64,000 nucleotides of DNA from Caldilineaceae bacterium (GTDB lineage Bacteria; Chloroflexota; Anaerolineae; Caldilineales; Caldilineaceae). The stretch is taken from NCBI GenBank assembly GCA_020846635.1, contig JADLDO010000064.1, positions 62,001 to 126,000 of the forward strand, written 5' to 3'. The notes beneath the pieces were generated by a model. That model saw only the letters and a list, made by a program, of their open reading frames with translations, was not told the origin of the DNA and did no database searches. Position 1 is the first letter of the stretch. Every line of letters begins with the position of its first letter. Positions 42,818-52,021 of this stretch are shown here, piece after piece. Made by a program: the position numbers and the translations under genes.

Positions 42818-43591
42818 ATGAAAGTCCAGGCATCCACCCGCCGCGCCGAGTTTATCGCCGGGGTGCGAGCTATCTCGCCCTTGCTGATCGGTTCCATCCC
42901 CTTTGCGATCATTTTCGGCGCGCTGGCTGTGACCAACGGCGTGTCGCCCATGACTGCCGCAGCCATGTCGGCCTTTGTCTTTGCGGGTTCGGCCCAATTT
43001 GTCGCGGTCGGCATGTTGGCCGCGGGTGCAGACAACTGGATCATCATTCTCACAACGCTTATCGTCAACCTGCGCCATGTTCTCTATGCCGCCACGCTTG
43101 CGCCGCACATGAAGCACCTTTCGCAGCGTTGGCTGCTGCCGTTAGGCTTCTGGCTCACCGACGAGAGCTTTATGGTTGCGATCCAACGCTATAACCAAAA
43201 CGACCGTTCACCCCTCAAACATTGGTTTCATCTGGGCACAACTGCTTTGTTTTATGTCAATTGGCAGTTCTTCACCTACGTCGGCCTCTGGGCAGGACGC
43301 GCTATCCCCAATCCAGGCGGCTGGGGACTAGATTTTGCATTCCCGGCCACCTTTCTGGGAATGCTCATGCCGCAACTCGTCAGCCGCAGCGTCGTTGCCT
43401 GCGTGATCAGTGCCGGAACTGCTGCCATGCTCTTTAATCCGCTTCCCCACAAACTAGGATTGATCATCGCGGCCTTCTGTGGAGTCGCCGCCGGAATCGT
43501 CGTCGAACGCTGGGCTCCTTCACCTACTGCACCCGAAGAAGAGCTAGAACACTCCGGGCAAAGCGCGTACCAAAGGGCAAATAAACCATGA
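42818..43591 (+). CDS. azlC: Branched-chain amino acid exporter subunit AzlC
   Basis: The 257-residue AzlC-family membrane protein has about seven or eight spans. The conserved GVRAISPLLIGSIPFAIIFG, AMSAFVFAGSAQF and NLRHVLYAATLAPH segments are present. With AzlD it exports branched-chain amino acids or their analogues. The start ATG (42818) follows the methyltransferase stop by nine bases. The last codons overlap the azlD start (ATGA). The 25-residue C-terminal tail is polar and acidic. Confidence 0.9.
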   Translation: MKVQASTRRAEFIAGVRAISPLLIGSIPFAIIFGALAVTNGVSPMTAAAMSAFVFAGSAQFVAVGMLAAGADNWIIILTTLIVNLRHVLYAATLAPHMKHLSQRWLLPLGFWLTDESFMVAIQRYNQNDRSPLKHWFHLGTTALFYVNWQFFTYVGLWAGRAIPNPGGWGLDFAFPATFLGMLMPQLVSRSVVACVISAGTAAMLFNPLPHKLGLIIAAFCGVAAGIVVERWAPSPTAPEEELEHSGQSAYQRANKP

Positions 43592-43929
43592 CCACCAATG
43601 ATCTACTCCTGGTCTTGGGCATGGCGCTCGTCACCTTTGCCATGCGCTATCCTGTCCTTGCCCTGGTCAGCAGGCTGACCCTTCCCCCTTCTTTGTTAGC
43701 CGCGCTCAAATTCATCCCCCCCGCCGTACTGACCGCTATCATTGTTCCGGCGCTCCTTGCGCCCGACGGTGGCAAACTCGACTTCACATTCCGCAACGAC
43801 TACCTGATCGCCGGTCTAGTCACCGCGCTTGTCGCATGGCGCACGAAAAATATCCTCCTTACACTCGCCACCGGCATGATTGCCCTCTGGGGCTGGCGGC
43901 TCCTCCTTGCTTGGCTTCCCCCTTTCTAG
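43588..43929 (+). CDS. azlD: Branched-chain amino acid exporter subunit AzlD
   Basis: The 113-residue AzlD-family protein has four spans. The typical FAMRYPVLALV near the N-terminus and LKFIPPAVLTAIIVPALL in the middle are present. It pairs with AzlC as the small subunit. Its ATG overlaps the azlC stop by four bases, which signals coupled translation of the two subunits. Confidence 0.9.
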   Translation: MTTNDLLLVLGMALVTFAMRYPVLALVSRLTLPPSLLAALKFIPPAVLTAIIVPALLAPDGGKLDFTFRNDYLIAGLVTALVAWRTKNILLTLATGMIALWGWRLLLAWLPPF

Positions 43930-44361
43930 CCGCACCCGCCCTCTTTGACGACCTCTTACGCTTGTCTGATCTGCACCTCGATTATTCGCACAAAATTTCG
44001 ACGCGGCTAAAATTTGTGCTATAATGTTCTCTGCGTTTCGGGCATTCTCGAAGCGCGCTGGCGCGTTGGACGCTCGTATTCCCTCACGAAGCCGAACAGG
44101 CCAATGCACCTTTGCTCTGGCGACCGCAGCAGTGCGGCGAGCCACGCCGATGAGAAACAGCCGTTGCTTACCCGTCGTGCTTGATTGGCTACCAGGGTAA
44201 ACATAAGGCCTATGCACGCATAGGCACACCAAATTTGGTCAGCACAGAGGCGATCGTTTCGCCACTGTTAGATTGCATGTTTAGATTGCATATATCGTAT
44301 AGGCCGGCATTACCGTCGCGCGAGACTACCCCGGCCCCAAACAGAATGAGGAGATTGGCGT
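43930..44361 (+). promoter_or_regulatory. RNase J promoter and long 5' leader
   Basis: A 432-bp region without a gene. TTCGAC (43997-44002), a 17-base spacer and TATAAT (44020-44025) make a good promoter. The RNase J ATG is about 330 bases downstream. The leader contains a hairpin GCCTATGC-AC-GCATAGGC (44208-44225) and an 11-base direct repeat TTAGATTGCAT (44268-44278, 44281-44291). A GAGGAG ribosome site precedes the ATG. The length suggests control at the RNA level. Confidence 0.6.
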
Positions 44362-46074
44362 ATGGATCAATCCGACCGTAGCGTCCCACAGGACGGCGGC
44401 GCGCCGCTTTTGCGTGTCCTTCCCCTAGGAGGACTGGGCGAAATCGGCAAAAACATGTTGGCGTTTGAGTCAGGCGAAAACCTGCTCATCGTCGACGTAG
44501 GACTCATGTTCCCAACAGTGGACATGCATGGCATCGATATTGTGATACCCGATGCCCACTATATCTTTGAACGATTGGATCAGGTGAGGGGTATCATCCT
44601 CACGCATGGTCACGAGGACCACATTGGCGGGCTGCCCTATCTCATGGAGCAAGGGCTACAAGGGCCTGTCTATGCAACCGCACTCACACGCGGCCTCGTG
44701 GAAGGAAAGCTGCGCGAGCACAAACTCTTGGCCGAAACCGACCTTCACACCATCACCGAAGACAGCGTGTTGGAGTTGGGGCCTTTTGTCGTGGAATTTT
44801 TCCACACCTGTCACAGCTTTCCCGACAGCGTAGGCGTCGTCGTCAACACACCTGCCGGGCGCGTGGTTCATACCAGCGACTACCGCTTTGACCCGACACC
44901 CGTGGACGACAAACCCACGGAGACGGCAAAGCTTCGCCGTTGGGGTGATGATGGCGTGCTGCTGCTCATGGCCGACAGTACCAACGTCGAGCGTGAGGGT
45001 TCCACCCCCAGCGAAAGCACAGTTGAAACCATGCTGGAAAAGGCATTTGCCAACGCCAAGGGGCGCGTGCTCCTGGCGACCTTTGCCAGCAACATCGGTC
45101 GTGTCCAACAGATCATCAATGTTGCGCGCAAATATGGACGGCGCGTGGGCGTTGTGGGTCGCTCTATGGTCAGCAACGTTAAGATTGCCATTCAACTTGG
45201 CTATCTCGACATTGCCCAAGAAGATCTGCTCACTGCGGCGGAGATGGAAGGGCTGCCCGCACATGAAGTCGTCGTGGTTGCCACAGGCAGCCAGGGTGAG
45301 CCAACCAGCGCCATGGTTCGCATGAGCCTGGGCGATCACCGTCAAATCTCCTTGCGCGAGGGCGACACCGTCATCCTCAGCGCCATGCCCATCCCTGGCA
45401 ACGAAGAAATGTTCAACCGCACCGTGGATAACCTCTTCCGCCAAGGGGTGGATGTCCTCTATCATGAGCTAGGCGATGTTCATGTCAGCGGTCATGGTGG
45501 TCGCGAAGATTATGAGCACATGCTCGAGCTAACGCGCCCACGCTTCTTTGTCCCTGTCCACGGTGAGTATCGCCATCTTGTGCTACACAGCCGCCTGGCG
45601 GAATCCAAAGGCGTCAAAAAGGAAAACATCTTTATTCTAGAGGATGGGCTCCCGCTCGAGTTTGGTCATTTTTCCAATCACAAATCAAAAAGCGGCGAAG
45701 TCGAAGCAAGACTCGGAACCCCCATTACCGCCGGCAATGTCTTTGTCGACGGCTTGGGCATCGGCGACATTGGCAACGTCGTCTTGCGCGACCGCAAACA
45801 TCTCAGTCAGAACGGCTTCATCGTCTGTATCCTGGCGTTGGACGAGTACGATGGCGAAATTCTCTACGGGCCGGAGATCATCAGCCGCGGCTTTGTCTAC
45901 ATGCGCGAAAACGAAGACCTGATCAAGCGGGCGCAAGAAGTGGTGCGCAAGACGATCAAGAAGCGCGCGCCACAGCAGGTGATGGAGGAGAAAATCAAGG
46001 ACGCACTCGCTAATTTCACCTACAAGGAAATTGGCCGTCGCCCAATGGTACTTCCACTCGTCATGGAAGTATAG
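44362..46074 (+). CDS. rnj: Ribonuclease J
   Basis: The 570-residue metallo-beta-lactamase/beta-CASP nuclease processes and degrades RNA from the 5' end and by internal cleavage. PLGGLGEIGKN opens the protein and THGHEDHIGG (residues 81-90) holds the zinc ligands. HTSDYRFD, MADSTNVEREG and the beta-CASP HVSGHGGREDYEHML follow. A C-terminal domain of about 120 residues ends it. It would be the main RNA decay enzyme in an organism without RNase E. The ATG at 44362 has GAGGAG at nine bases. Confidence 0.94.
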   Translation: MDQSDRSVPQDGGAPLLRVLPLGGLGEIGKNMLAFESGENLLIVDVGLMFPTVDMHGIDIVIPDAHYIFERLDQVRGIILTHGHEDHIGGLPYLMEQGLQGPVYATALTRGLVEGKLREHKLLAETDLHTITEDSVLELGPFVVEFFHTCHSFPDSVGVVVNTPAGRVVHTSDYRFDPTPVDDKPTETAKLRRWGDDGVLLLMADSTNVEREGSTPSESTVETMLEKAFANAKGRVLLATFASNIGRVQQIINVARKYGRRVGVVGRSMVSNVKIAIQLGYLDIAQEDLLTAAEMEGLPAHEVVVVATGSQGEPTSAMVRMSLGDHRQISLREGDTVILSAMPIPGNEEMFNRTVDNLFRQGVDVLYHELGDVHVSGHGGREDYEHMLELTRPRFFVPVHGEYRHLVLHSRLAESKGVKKENIFILEDGLPLEFGHFSNHKSKSGEVEARLGTPITAGNVFVDGLGIGDIGNVVLRDRKHLSQNGFIVCILALDEYDGEILYGPEIISRGFVYMRENEDLIKRAQEVVRKTIKKRAPQQVMEEKIKDALANFTYKEIGRRPMVLPLVMEV

Positions 46075-46143
46075 ATAGACGTCTAGAATTTCACGGTTCG
46101 TGCCGGATGCCGTACCGTGTTTCCGGCCTTCGAAACGGCACAC

Positions 46144-46180
46144 CGGCCTCCGCAGCACATGCTGCGGAGGCCGCTTTGTT
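46144..46180 (+). terminator. Intrinsic terminator after RNase J
   Basis: A perfect 14-base stem (46144-46157 with 46160-46173) of GGCCTCCGCAGCA type, followed by CTTTGTT. The core is very GC-rich. Confidence 0.8.
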
Positions 46181-46235
46181 GAATCCGGCTCCGTCAATCA
46201 ACTGTTCACAGGACACAGATAAGCTGGAGATAGCA

Positions 46236-46265
46236 TTGGACGCGCTTGCCACGTCATGCTATACT
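46236..46265 (+). promoter_or_regulatory. Promoter candidate for ftsK
   Basis: TTGGAC (46236-46241), an 18-base spacer and TATACT (46260-46265), about 40 bases before the ftsK ATG. Confidence 0.55.
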
Positions 46266-46306
46266 GCGTCTGAACACTTGTTCTTATCTCACCCAAACAG
46301 CGACCA

Positions 46307-48811
46307 ATGGCACAAAAACGACGCTCGCGTAAGAGCCGAAAAAAGTACGACCCAATCGACCAAATCCTGACCGTTGCCGCCCGACCCGAGGTACTCGGCC
46401 TGGTGTTGGTGCTTCTCGCAGTCTTTACCCTCCTGAGCCTGTTGACCTCGACCCGCGGCGCGATCACCGGACAGTGGATCGATCTCCTGGAACAGCTCTT
46501 TGGCATGGGTAAATGGGGCGTACCACTGGTCACAGGCGCGCTGGGCCTTTGGGTGGTCATTCGCGCCATCGACCGCATGCCCAACCTGCCCTGGCAAACG
46601 CCCGCGGGCAGCGGCATCTTATTTGTCGCCTACATCACCGCGGCCACGCTGCTCTTTCGCTCTGATCCTGCCAGCAGCGGTGGTGCAGTGGGGCTCTTTT
46701 TAGCAACCAACTTGGAAAATGCGCTAGGGCTGTGGGGTGCATGGTCGTTTGTAACGATATTGGTCATCACCGCCATTGTACTGCTTACCGATCGCCTGCT
46801 GCTCGACTTGGCCCAAGAAACCAGCGCCCTCTTGCAGGATTGGTGGGATCATCGCCGCCTTGCGCCCGTACGCATGCCCACGATCCGCCCGGCGTTGCCC
46901 ATTCCCAGCGGTGAAATTCCCTGGTGGAAACGTCTCACCGAACGGCTGCCGCGCCGCCAGCCCCAACCCACGCTGCCACCCAACATGGTTGCGCCACAAG
47001 CGCCTGTTCATGCCATCAAGCCCCCCTCCACCCTCATCCAGGCACAAGCGCAGCCACTCGCAGGCGCATCACCTGTCCCGGCTGCACAGCGCTTGGCACG
47101 CACAACACCCATGCGCCCCGATGCGGACATTCTGACGCCGCGCATTGTCGGCGGAGCGCAGGAATGGCGGCTGCCGCGCATCTCGGATATGCTCGAAAAC
47201 TGGGAACGGTCGGCGGACAGCGATGACCTGATTCGCAAACAGGGGCGCTTGATCCAAGAGACCTTAGCCCTCTTTGGCGTCCCTGCCGATTTTGAAGGGG
47301 CCTACAAAGGCCCATCCGTCACGCAGTATCTTATCAAACCGGGATACACCGAACGCAACACGCGCGGCGAAACCCAGCGGGTCAAGGTCAAAGTCAGCAA
47401 GATCGCCGGGCTCTCCAATGACCTCGCCCTTGCGCTGGCAGCGCCGAGCGTACGCATCGAAGCGCCAATTCCAGGGACAAATTATGTGGGCGTCGAAGTC
47501 CCCAATTCTGAGCCGAACAAGGTCGGACTCAAGGAACTGATGGAGAGCGAAGCCTTTCAATCAATGAAAGGCAAACTGCGGATTGCCTTAGGCGAAGATG
47601 TCAAGGGGCAGCCCATTGTCGCCGACCTAGCACGTATGCCCCATCTGCTCATCGCTGGTGCTACGGGTTCGGGTAAGTCCGTCTGTATTAACTCTATCAT
47701 CACCTGCCTCCTATTGACCCACACGCCGGACACCCTGCGTATGCTCATGGTTGACCCCAAAATGGTCGAGTTGAGCGTCTACAATGGCATCCCCCACCTG
47801 CTCAGTCCGGTTGTCACCGAGGTAGACCGCGCGGCGGGTGTGCTTTTCTGGGCAGTCAAGGAGATGGAGCGCCGCTATCAGCTTTGTAGCAAGGCGAATT
47901 GTCGCGATTTAGAGCGATACAACTCCTATCTCGTCAAACGCAACGAAAAACCCTTGCCCTTCATCGTTGTTGTGGTCGATGAGATGGCCGACCTAATGAT
48001 GGCTGCGCCCGAAGATGTGGAAAAACACATCTGCCGCCTGGCGCAAATGGCGCGCGCCGTGGGAATTCACGTCATCATCGCCACTCAGCGCCCTTCCGTC
48101 GATGTGATCACTGGCTTGATCAAAGCCAACTTCCCCTCACGCATCGCCTTTGCCGTGAGCAGCCAGATCGACAGCCGTGTCATCTTGGATGAACCCGGGG
48201 CCGAACGATTGTTGGGCCGCGGAGACATGCTCTTTCGCCCGCCCGATGCCAGCCGCCTGGAGCGTGTCCAGGGCACATTTCTCAACGACGACGAGATCAG
48301 TCGTTCCGTCCGCTATTGGAAGGGCATCCGCAGCCTCGATGGAATTGTCACCCCAACTGCGGAGGATGTTATAGTGCCTGGTGATGATCAGGATTTGCCC
48401 GATCTCGCAAATCTCGCGCGCACGCTGCCCAAGTCGCAGCCGTTCGCAGAAGGGATCAGCCAGCCGATGCTCTTTGCCGAAATTGAGCAGATGAAGGCTC
48501 ATGATGCGCGTGACGAACTCTTTGACGAAGCCGTGGAGATCGTCAAGAGCAGCGGTCGGGGCTCGGTCAGTTTGCTGCAGCGCAAGCTGCGCATCGGCTA
48601 CAGCCGCGCCAGTCGCCTGGTTGACCAATTGGAAGAGGCGGGTATCGTCGGTGCCGACCAGGGGGGCAATCAGGGGCGTCCCGTCCTCATCAACACAGAC
48701 GAGCCACCCAAAGCGCAGCCCTCCGCTTCTTCGACACCGCCGCCGCGCATCATCGGTGGGAGTGGCGACGAGGATCAAGAACCGCCCGCTCGCCCGCGCG
48801 TCTGGATGTAG
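46307..48811 (+). CDS. ftsK: DNA translocase FtsK/SpoIIIE
   Basis: The 834-residue protein pumps chromosome ends through the division septum. Four or so membrane spans occupy residues ~25-165, followed by a Pro/Ala-rich linker (~185-270). The motor has Walker A GATGSGKS (~450) and Walker B VVVDEMAD (~560), with GIHVIIATQRPSVDVITG after it. The C-terminal gamma winged helix (~740-790: LLQRKLRIGYSRASRLVDQLEEAGIV) reads DNA polarity sequences. The ATG at 46307 begins MAQKRRSRK, a basic cytoplasmic start. It stands between RNase J and a LolA-like protein gene. Confidence 0.95.
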   Translation: MAQKRRSRKSRKKYDPIDQILTVAARPEVLGLVLVLLAVFTLLSLLTSTRGAITGQWIDLLEQLFGMGKWGVPLVTGALGLWVVIRAIDRMPNLPWQTPAGSGILFVAYITAATLLFRSDPASSGGAVGLFLATNLENALGLWGAWSFVTILVITAIVLLTDRLLLDLAQETSALLQDWWDHRRLAPVRMPTIRPALPIPSGEIPWWKRLTERLPRRQPQPTLPPNMVAPQAPVHAIKPPSTLIQAQAQPLAGASPVPAAQRLARTTPMRPDADILTPRIVGGAQEWRLPRISDMLENWERSADSDDLIRKQGRLIQETLALFGVPADFEGAYKGPSVTQYLIKPGYTERNTRGETQRVKVKVSKIAGLSNDLALALAAPSVRIEAPIPGTNYVGVEVPNSEPNKVGLKELMESEAFQSMKGKLRIALGEDVKGQPIVADLARMPHLLIAGATGSGKSVCINSIITCLLLTHTPDTLRMLMVDPKMVELSVYNGIPHLLSPVVTEVDRAAGVLFWAVKEMERRYQLCSKANCRDLERYNSYLVKRNEKPLPFIVVVVDEMADLMMAAPEDVEKHICRLAQMARAVGIHVIIATQRPSVDVITGLIKANFPSRIAFAVSSQIDSRVILDEPGAERLLGRGDMLFRPPDASRLERVQGTFLNDDEISRSVRYWKGIRSLDGIVTPTAEDVIVPGDDQDLPDLANLARTLPKSQPFAEGISQPMLFAEIEQMKAHDARDELFDEAVEIVKSSGRGSVSLLQRKLRIGYSRASRLVDQLEEAGIVGADQGGNQGRPVLINTDEPPKAQPSASSTPPPRIIGGSGDEDQEPPARPRVWM

Positions 48812-48894
48812 GGTGGCAGCACCCATGTCCTGGTTCGCTCACAGAATTTTGCCCACAGCATAACGAGAAGCATCTAGCTAAGAAAATTCGTAAC

Positions 48895-49608
48895 ATGCAG
48901 CTTAACCTACGTCGCGGCCCACTCTGGATCGCTGCTGGACTTCTCGTTGCCATAGCCGGTATCCTCGCCTTTGTGCTGATGAACAACCGCGGCACCCCCC
49001 AAGAACGTCTGGTCGCCGAGATCGAGCGTGAACTCGCCCGTGTACAGACGGTTCAGGGCAGGGTCAATATCACTCTCCAAAATGTCACATTAGAACAAGA
49101 GTTATGGGTGCAGCGCCCTGGCTTCATGCGCACCGAAACCGAAGCGGGGCCAAGCGCCTTTGCCGGCACGATTGTTGTGCTCAACAACGAGGAAGGCTGG
49201 GTCTATTCTCCTGCGCTCGACATGGCAACCGTGGTGGATCGCTCATCCTTCCAGGCAGAATTGGCTGACGAAGCGGGTGCAGGTTCGATCCTGGAGCGAA
49301 TGCCGGATCGGATTCTCGCCGCCCTGCAAACTGAGACGCAGATCAACCAGGGCAGCCGGTCACAGGTAGCAGGGCGCGACGCTACCTTGCTGGAATTCGT
49401 CATTCCACCCAACGACCCATCCCTCCCTGCCGGTATACTCCAGGTGTGGCTAGACGATCAATATTCCTATCCGCTGGCCTGGCGCGACAGCGGCGGGCGC
49501 GAACTGCGCTTTAGCAGCGTGACCTTTAACGCCGAAATTGATCCGCTCACCTTTGTCTTTTTCCCGCCCCCAGGAGCCAGCGTCCGGCGCATCCAGCCCG
49601 GTCAATAG
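48895..49608 (+). CDS. LolA/RseB-fold extracytoplasmic protein
   Basis: The 237-residue protein has one N-terminal membrane anchor (residues ~10-29) and an extracytoplasmic domain. Its strands VQGRVNITLQNVTLEQELWVQRPGFMR, VVLNNEEGWVYSP and LQVWLDDQYSYPLAWRD are typical of LolA/LolB/RseB-like half-barrels that bind lipids or sense envelope state. There is no lipobox. The organism's outer membrane status is unknown, so lipoprotein sorting cannot be assumed. It sits 83 bases after ftsK and 27 bases before an MFS gene. Confidence 0.65.
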   Translation: MQLNLRRGPLWIAAGLLVAIAGILAFVLMNNRGTPQERLVAEIERELARVQTVQGRVNITLQNVTLEQELWVQRPGFMRTETEAGPSAFAGTIVVLNNEEGWVYSPALDMATVVDRSSFQAELADEAGAGSILERMPDRILAALQTETQINQGSRSQVAGRDATLLEFVIPPNDPSLPAGILQVWLDDQYSYPLAWRDSGGRELRFSSVTFNAEIDPLTFVFFPPPGASVRRIQPGQ

Positions 49609-49635
49609 CGCCCCAACCCATCAGGAGCACGACGC

Positions 49636-50862
49636 GTGGCCACAACGCCTGCGCCACAGCGCGACATTTCCTTTGCGCGCTTGATCACGACCAGCATCAG
49701 CGCCCGCCTTTTGGTCGACATTGGCGCGCAAATGTTTAACCCCTTCTTGCCCATCTTCGCCGCGGGGCTCAATACCAATGTGGTGGTCATGGGGCGCTTG
49801 CTTGGCCTGCGTAGTTCAATGGGGATGCTGGCACCGATCTTCGGTGCCCTCGCCGACCGTGTCGGCTATCGCCAGGTGATGACGGGCGCGCTGCTTTTTG
49901 CTGCATCGGGCATGATGGTCGTCGGCAGCAGCCGCGATGTTCCCCAAGCGATCATTGGCATGATCTTGCTTGGAATTGGCTCGGCAGGCTTCGTGCCCAT
50001 GTTGCAAGCCTACCTCAGCGCCCGCCTCCCCTATGCACAGCTCGCCCGCGGCATGGGCATGCTGGAATACTCCTGGGCACTGACCGGCATCGTGGGCCTG
50101 TCGCTCATGGGTCTTTTGATCGCGGCGACCGGCTGGCGCACCCCATTCTTTCTGCTCGGCACAGGGATGCTTCTCATGGTCTTTGTGCTGCGCACCCTGC
50201 CTTCCGCCCGTGGCACTCCGCCGGTTCCGTCATCCCATCCCGGCAGTTCGCCCACTGCCACACTTTCACAGCGCATTGGCAACTTCTTCCATGTCGAAAC
50301 CAATGCCGTCTCCACCTATGCCACCATTTTCGCCACGGCTGCCAACTTCTATGCGGCTGTGCAATTTATGATCCTCCACGGCGTCTGGTTTGCGGATCAA
50401 TACGGCTTTGGCGCGCGTGAGCTTGGCTATGTAGCCCTGCTCTTTGGCTGTTTCGATCTGGTCGCCAGCGTCTCCGTCAGTCTCTTCACAGATCGCTTCG
50501 GTAAACGACGCAGCGTCATCGTCGGCACGACTGGAGCCCTGCTGGGCTATCTGCTGATTCCCTGGCTCAACGTGGGTGTCATCCCAGCCGTTCTGAGCGC
50601 GGCATTGGCGCGCGGCTTCTTTGAGTTTGCCATCGTCGCCACGCTCCCGCTGATCAGCGAGCAATCTCCAAACCAGCGCGGCAAGATCATGACCCTAAGT
50701 TCGGCGGTCACGCTGGGCGTCTCGACCATCTGCTCCTTTGTCGCACCCGCACTATACACGCGCATTGGCATCACAGGGATTGCCGCCATCTCTGCGCTCA
50801 GTTCCGCCATCGCCCTTTTTCTCCTCATCACGCGCGTGCGCGACCACGAGGCCCCTGCCTAA
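49636..50862 (+). CDS. Major facilitator superfamily transporter
   Basis: The 408-residue protein has twelve hydrophobic spans in two sixes. The loop 2-3 signature is GALADRVGYRQV, and the matching second-half loop reads FTDRFGKRRSV. The middle loop (~residues 195-215) is Pro/Ser-rich. Substrate unknown; drug or metabolite efflux is typical for such carriers. The start is a GTG at 49636 with AGGAG nine bases upstream. Its stop abuts the stop of the convergent PGM-like gene with no gap. Confidence 0.85.
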   Translation: MATTPAPQRDISFARLITTSISARLLVDIGAQMFNPFLPIFAAGLNTNVVVMGRLLGLRSSMGMLAPIFGALADRVGYRQVMTGALLFAASGMMVVGSSRDVPQAIIGMILLGIGSAGFVPMLQAYLSARLPYAQLARGMGMLEYSWALTGIVGLSLMGLLIAATGWRTPFFLLGTGMLLMVFVLRTLPSARGTPPVPSSHPGSSPTATLSQRIGNFFHVETNAVSTYATIFATAANFYAAVQFMILHGVWFADQYGFGARELGYVALLFGCFDLVASVSVSLFTDRFGKRRSVIVGTTGALLGYLLIPWLNVGVIPAVLSAALARGFFEFAIVATLPLISEQSPNQRGKIMTLSSAVTLGVSTICSFVAPALYTRIGITGIAAISALSSAIALFLLITRVRDHEAPA

Positions 50863-51783
50863 TCACAATGTCCCTGCCAGGAAATCCAACACTACCGGCG
50901 CAAAATCAGTCAGATCGCGGATGCGCGCCGCCGCTGCATGGCGCTCGGCCCCTAGCACAAGCGTCAGTGCCGGATTCTCCGTATGCTTGCCGTGGCTGCA
51001 ATCCTCGACGTTCCCATGATCACTCGCCACGATGATCAACGTCTCCTCCAAATCTGCCGCGGCCAACAGCCCACCCAAAAAGCCATCAAAGACCGTAAAG
51101 TTCGCAATGGCCCCCGCCAAGTCTTGCCGATGCCCCAACTCGTCGCTGTACCAATGTTCAAAAAAGAGAAAATCATACGGGTGCGCCAACTGCCAGACAA
51201 AGGCCCCGCCCTCCTGCGCTGTATAAACGGGTGCGTCCACATAGCCCAAATGCTCACGCCAACCCCGATTCGTAAAGTCAGCAGCGATGGCCCGGCCCTC
51301 GCGCAAATCTTCAGCATTGAGCAGCGACTGGCCCGCCGACGTTGCCGCATACGGGACGGCGCTCAACAGCCGCTTGCCCCGCTTCACCGCAGCAAAGTAA
51401 CCCGCGGGATAGGCGTTGCAGAAAAAGGCGTGCTGCCCCCGTTCCTGCACACGCCGAAAGAGGTTGCCTTCGTCGATTACGGCGCGCACGCGCGCATCGG
51501 GCCGCGGCCCATAATGTTCACCCAAGCGCTGTGGCGCATTGATGCCCGTCAATATCGCGGCTTGTCCCGTGGCGCTCTGTGGTCGCCCCGCAACCCCCAT
51601 CTGTGCATCCGTGGGGATCAGTTCAGCATGCGGCGTCGTCAAACGCCCCGTCTCTGCCACCATCGGCGATCCATCCAGCAACCTCGCCAGCGTCGGATAT
51701 GCGCCCGCGACAAGTGGATTGATTGTCGGGTCGTTTGCGCCCAGCCCTACCCCATCTAAAAAGAGAAAAATTACACGTCGCAC
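50863..51783 (-). CDS. Alkaline-phosphatase-superfamily metalloenzyme (phosphoglycerate/phosphopentomutase-like)
   Basis: The 306-residue protein has the two-metal site of this superfamily: FLFLDGVGLG (Asp), SATGQAAILTG (nucleophile), ASDHGNVEDCS and HGKHTENP with the metal His. It is shorter than cofactor-independent phosphoglycerate mutase (about 510) and phosphopentomutase (about 390), because the cap domain is reduced. Phosphatase, mutase or nuclease activity are all possible. The GTG at 51783 is chosen because the first strand begins there; an upstream reading of 44 residues has no domain content. It ends directly at the MFS stop on the other strand. Confidence 0.75.
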   Translation of the reverse strand: MRRVIFLFLDGVGLGANDPTINPLVAGAYPTLARLLDGSPMVAETGRLTTPHAELIPTDAQMGVAGRPQSATGQAAILTGINAPQRLGEHYGPRPDARVRAVIDEGNLFRRVQERGQHAFFCNAYPAGYFAAVKRGKRLLSAVPYAATSAGQSLLNAEDLREGRAIAADFTNRGWREHLGYVDAPVYTAQEGGAFVWQLAHPYDFLFFEHWYSDELGHRQDLAGAIANFTVFDGFLGGLLAAADLEETLIIVASDHGNVEDCSHGKHTENPALTLVLGAERHAAAARIRDLTDFAPVVLDFLAGTL

Positions 51784-51935
51784 GAAGCCATCACTACTCT
51801 CTATTAGGCGCTTTGGGGGCAAAATAGCGCGGCGGATGATGCCTGTCGATAATTTTCTGCTCACAGATATCACCAGTATACGCACAACATAGGCGTACGA
51901 ACAGTCTGCGCGCACCCAAATCTACCGGAAGGCTG

Positions 51936-51944
51936 TGGTAAAAT
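51936..51944 (+). promoter_or_regulatory. Extended -10 candidate before the NAPRT gene
   Basis: TGG followed by TAAAAT (51939-51944), 78 bases before the ATG. No clear -35 is seen. Confidence 0.35.
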
Positions 51945-52021
51945 TTGGCACAACAACCATTCCTGCGCTCTACTCTTGCCCGCAGCTTGCTTGAGCCGCG
52001 CACTGATTGAAGGAGAGATTC

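Noticed and set aside
44030..44360. Structured RNA gene such as RNase P or tmRNA in the RNase J leader
   Set aside because: None of the conserved signature sequences of those RNAs is visible; only small local hairpins are seen.
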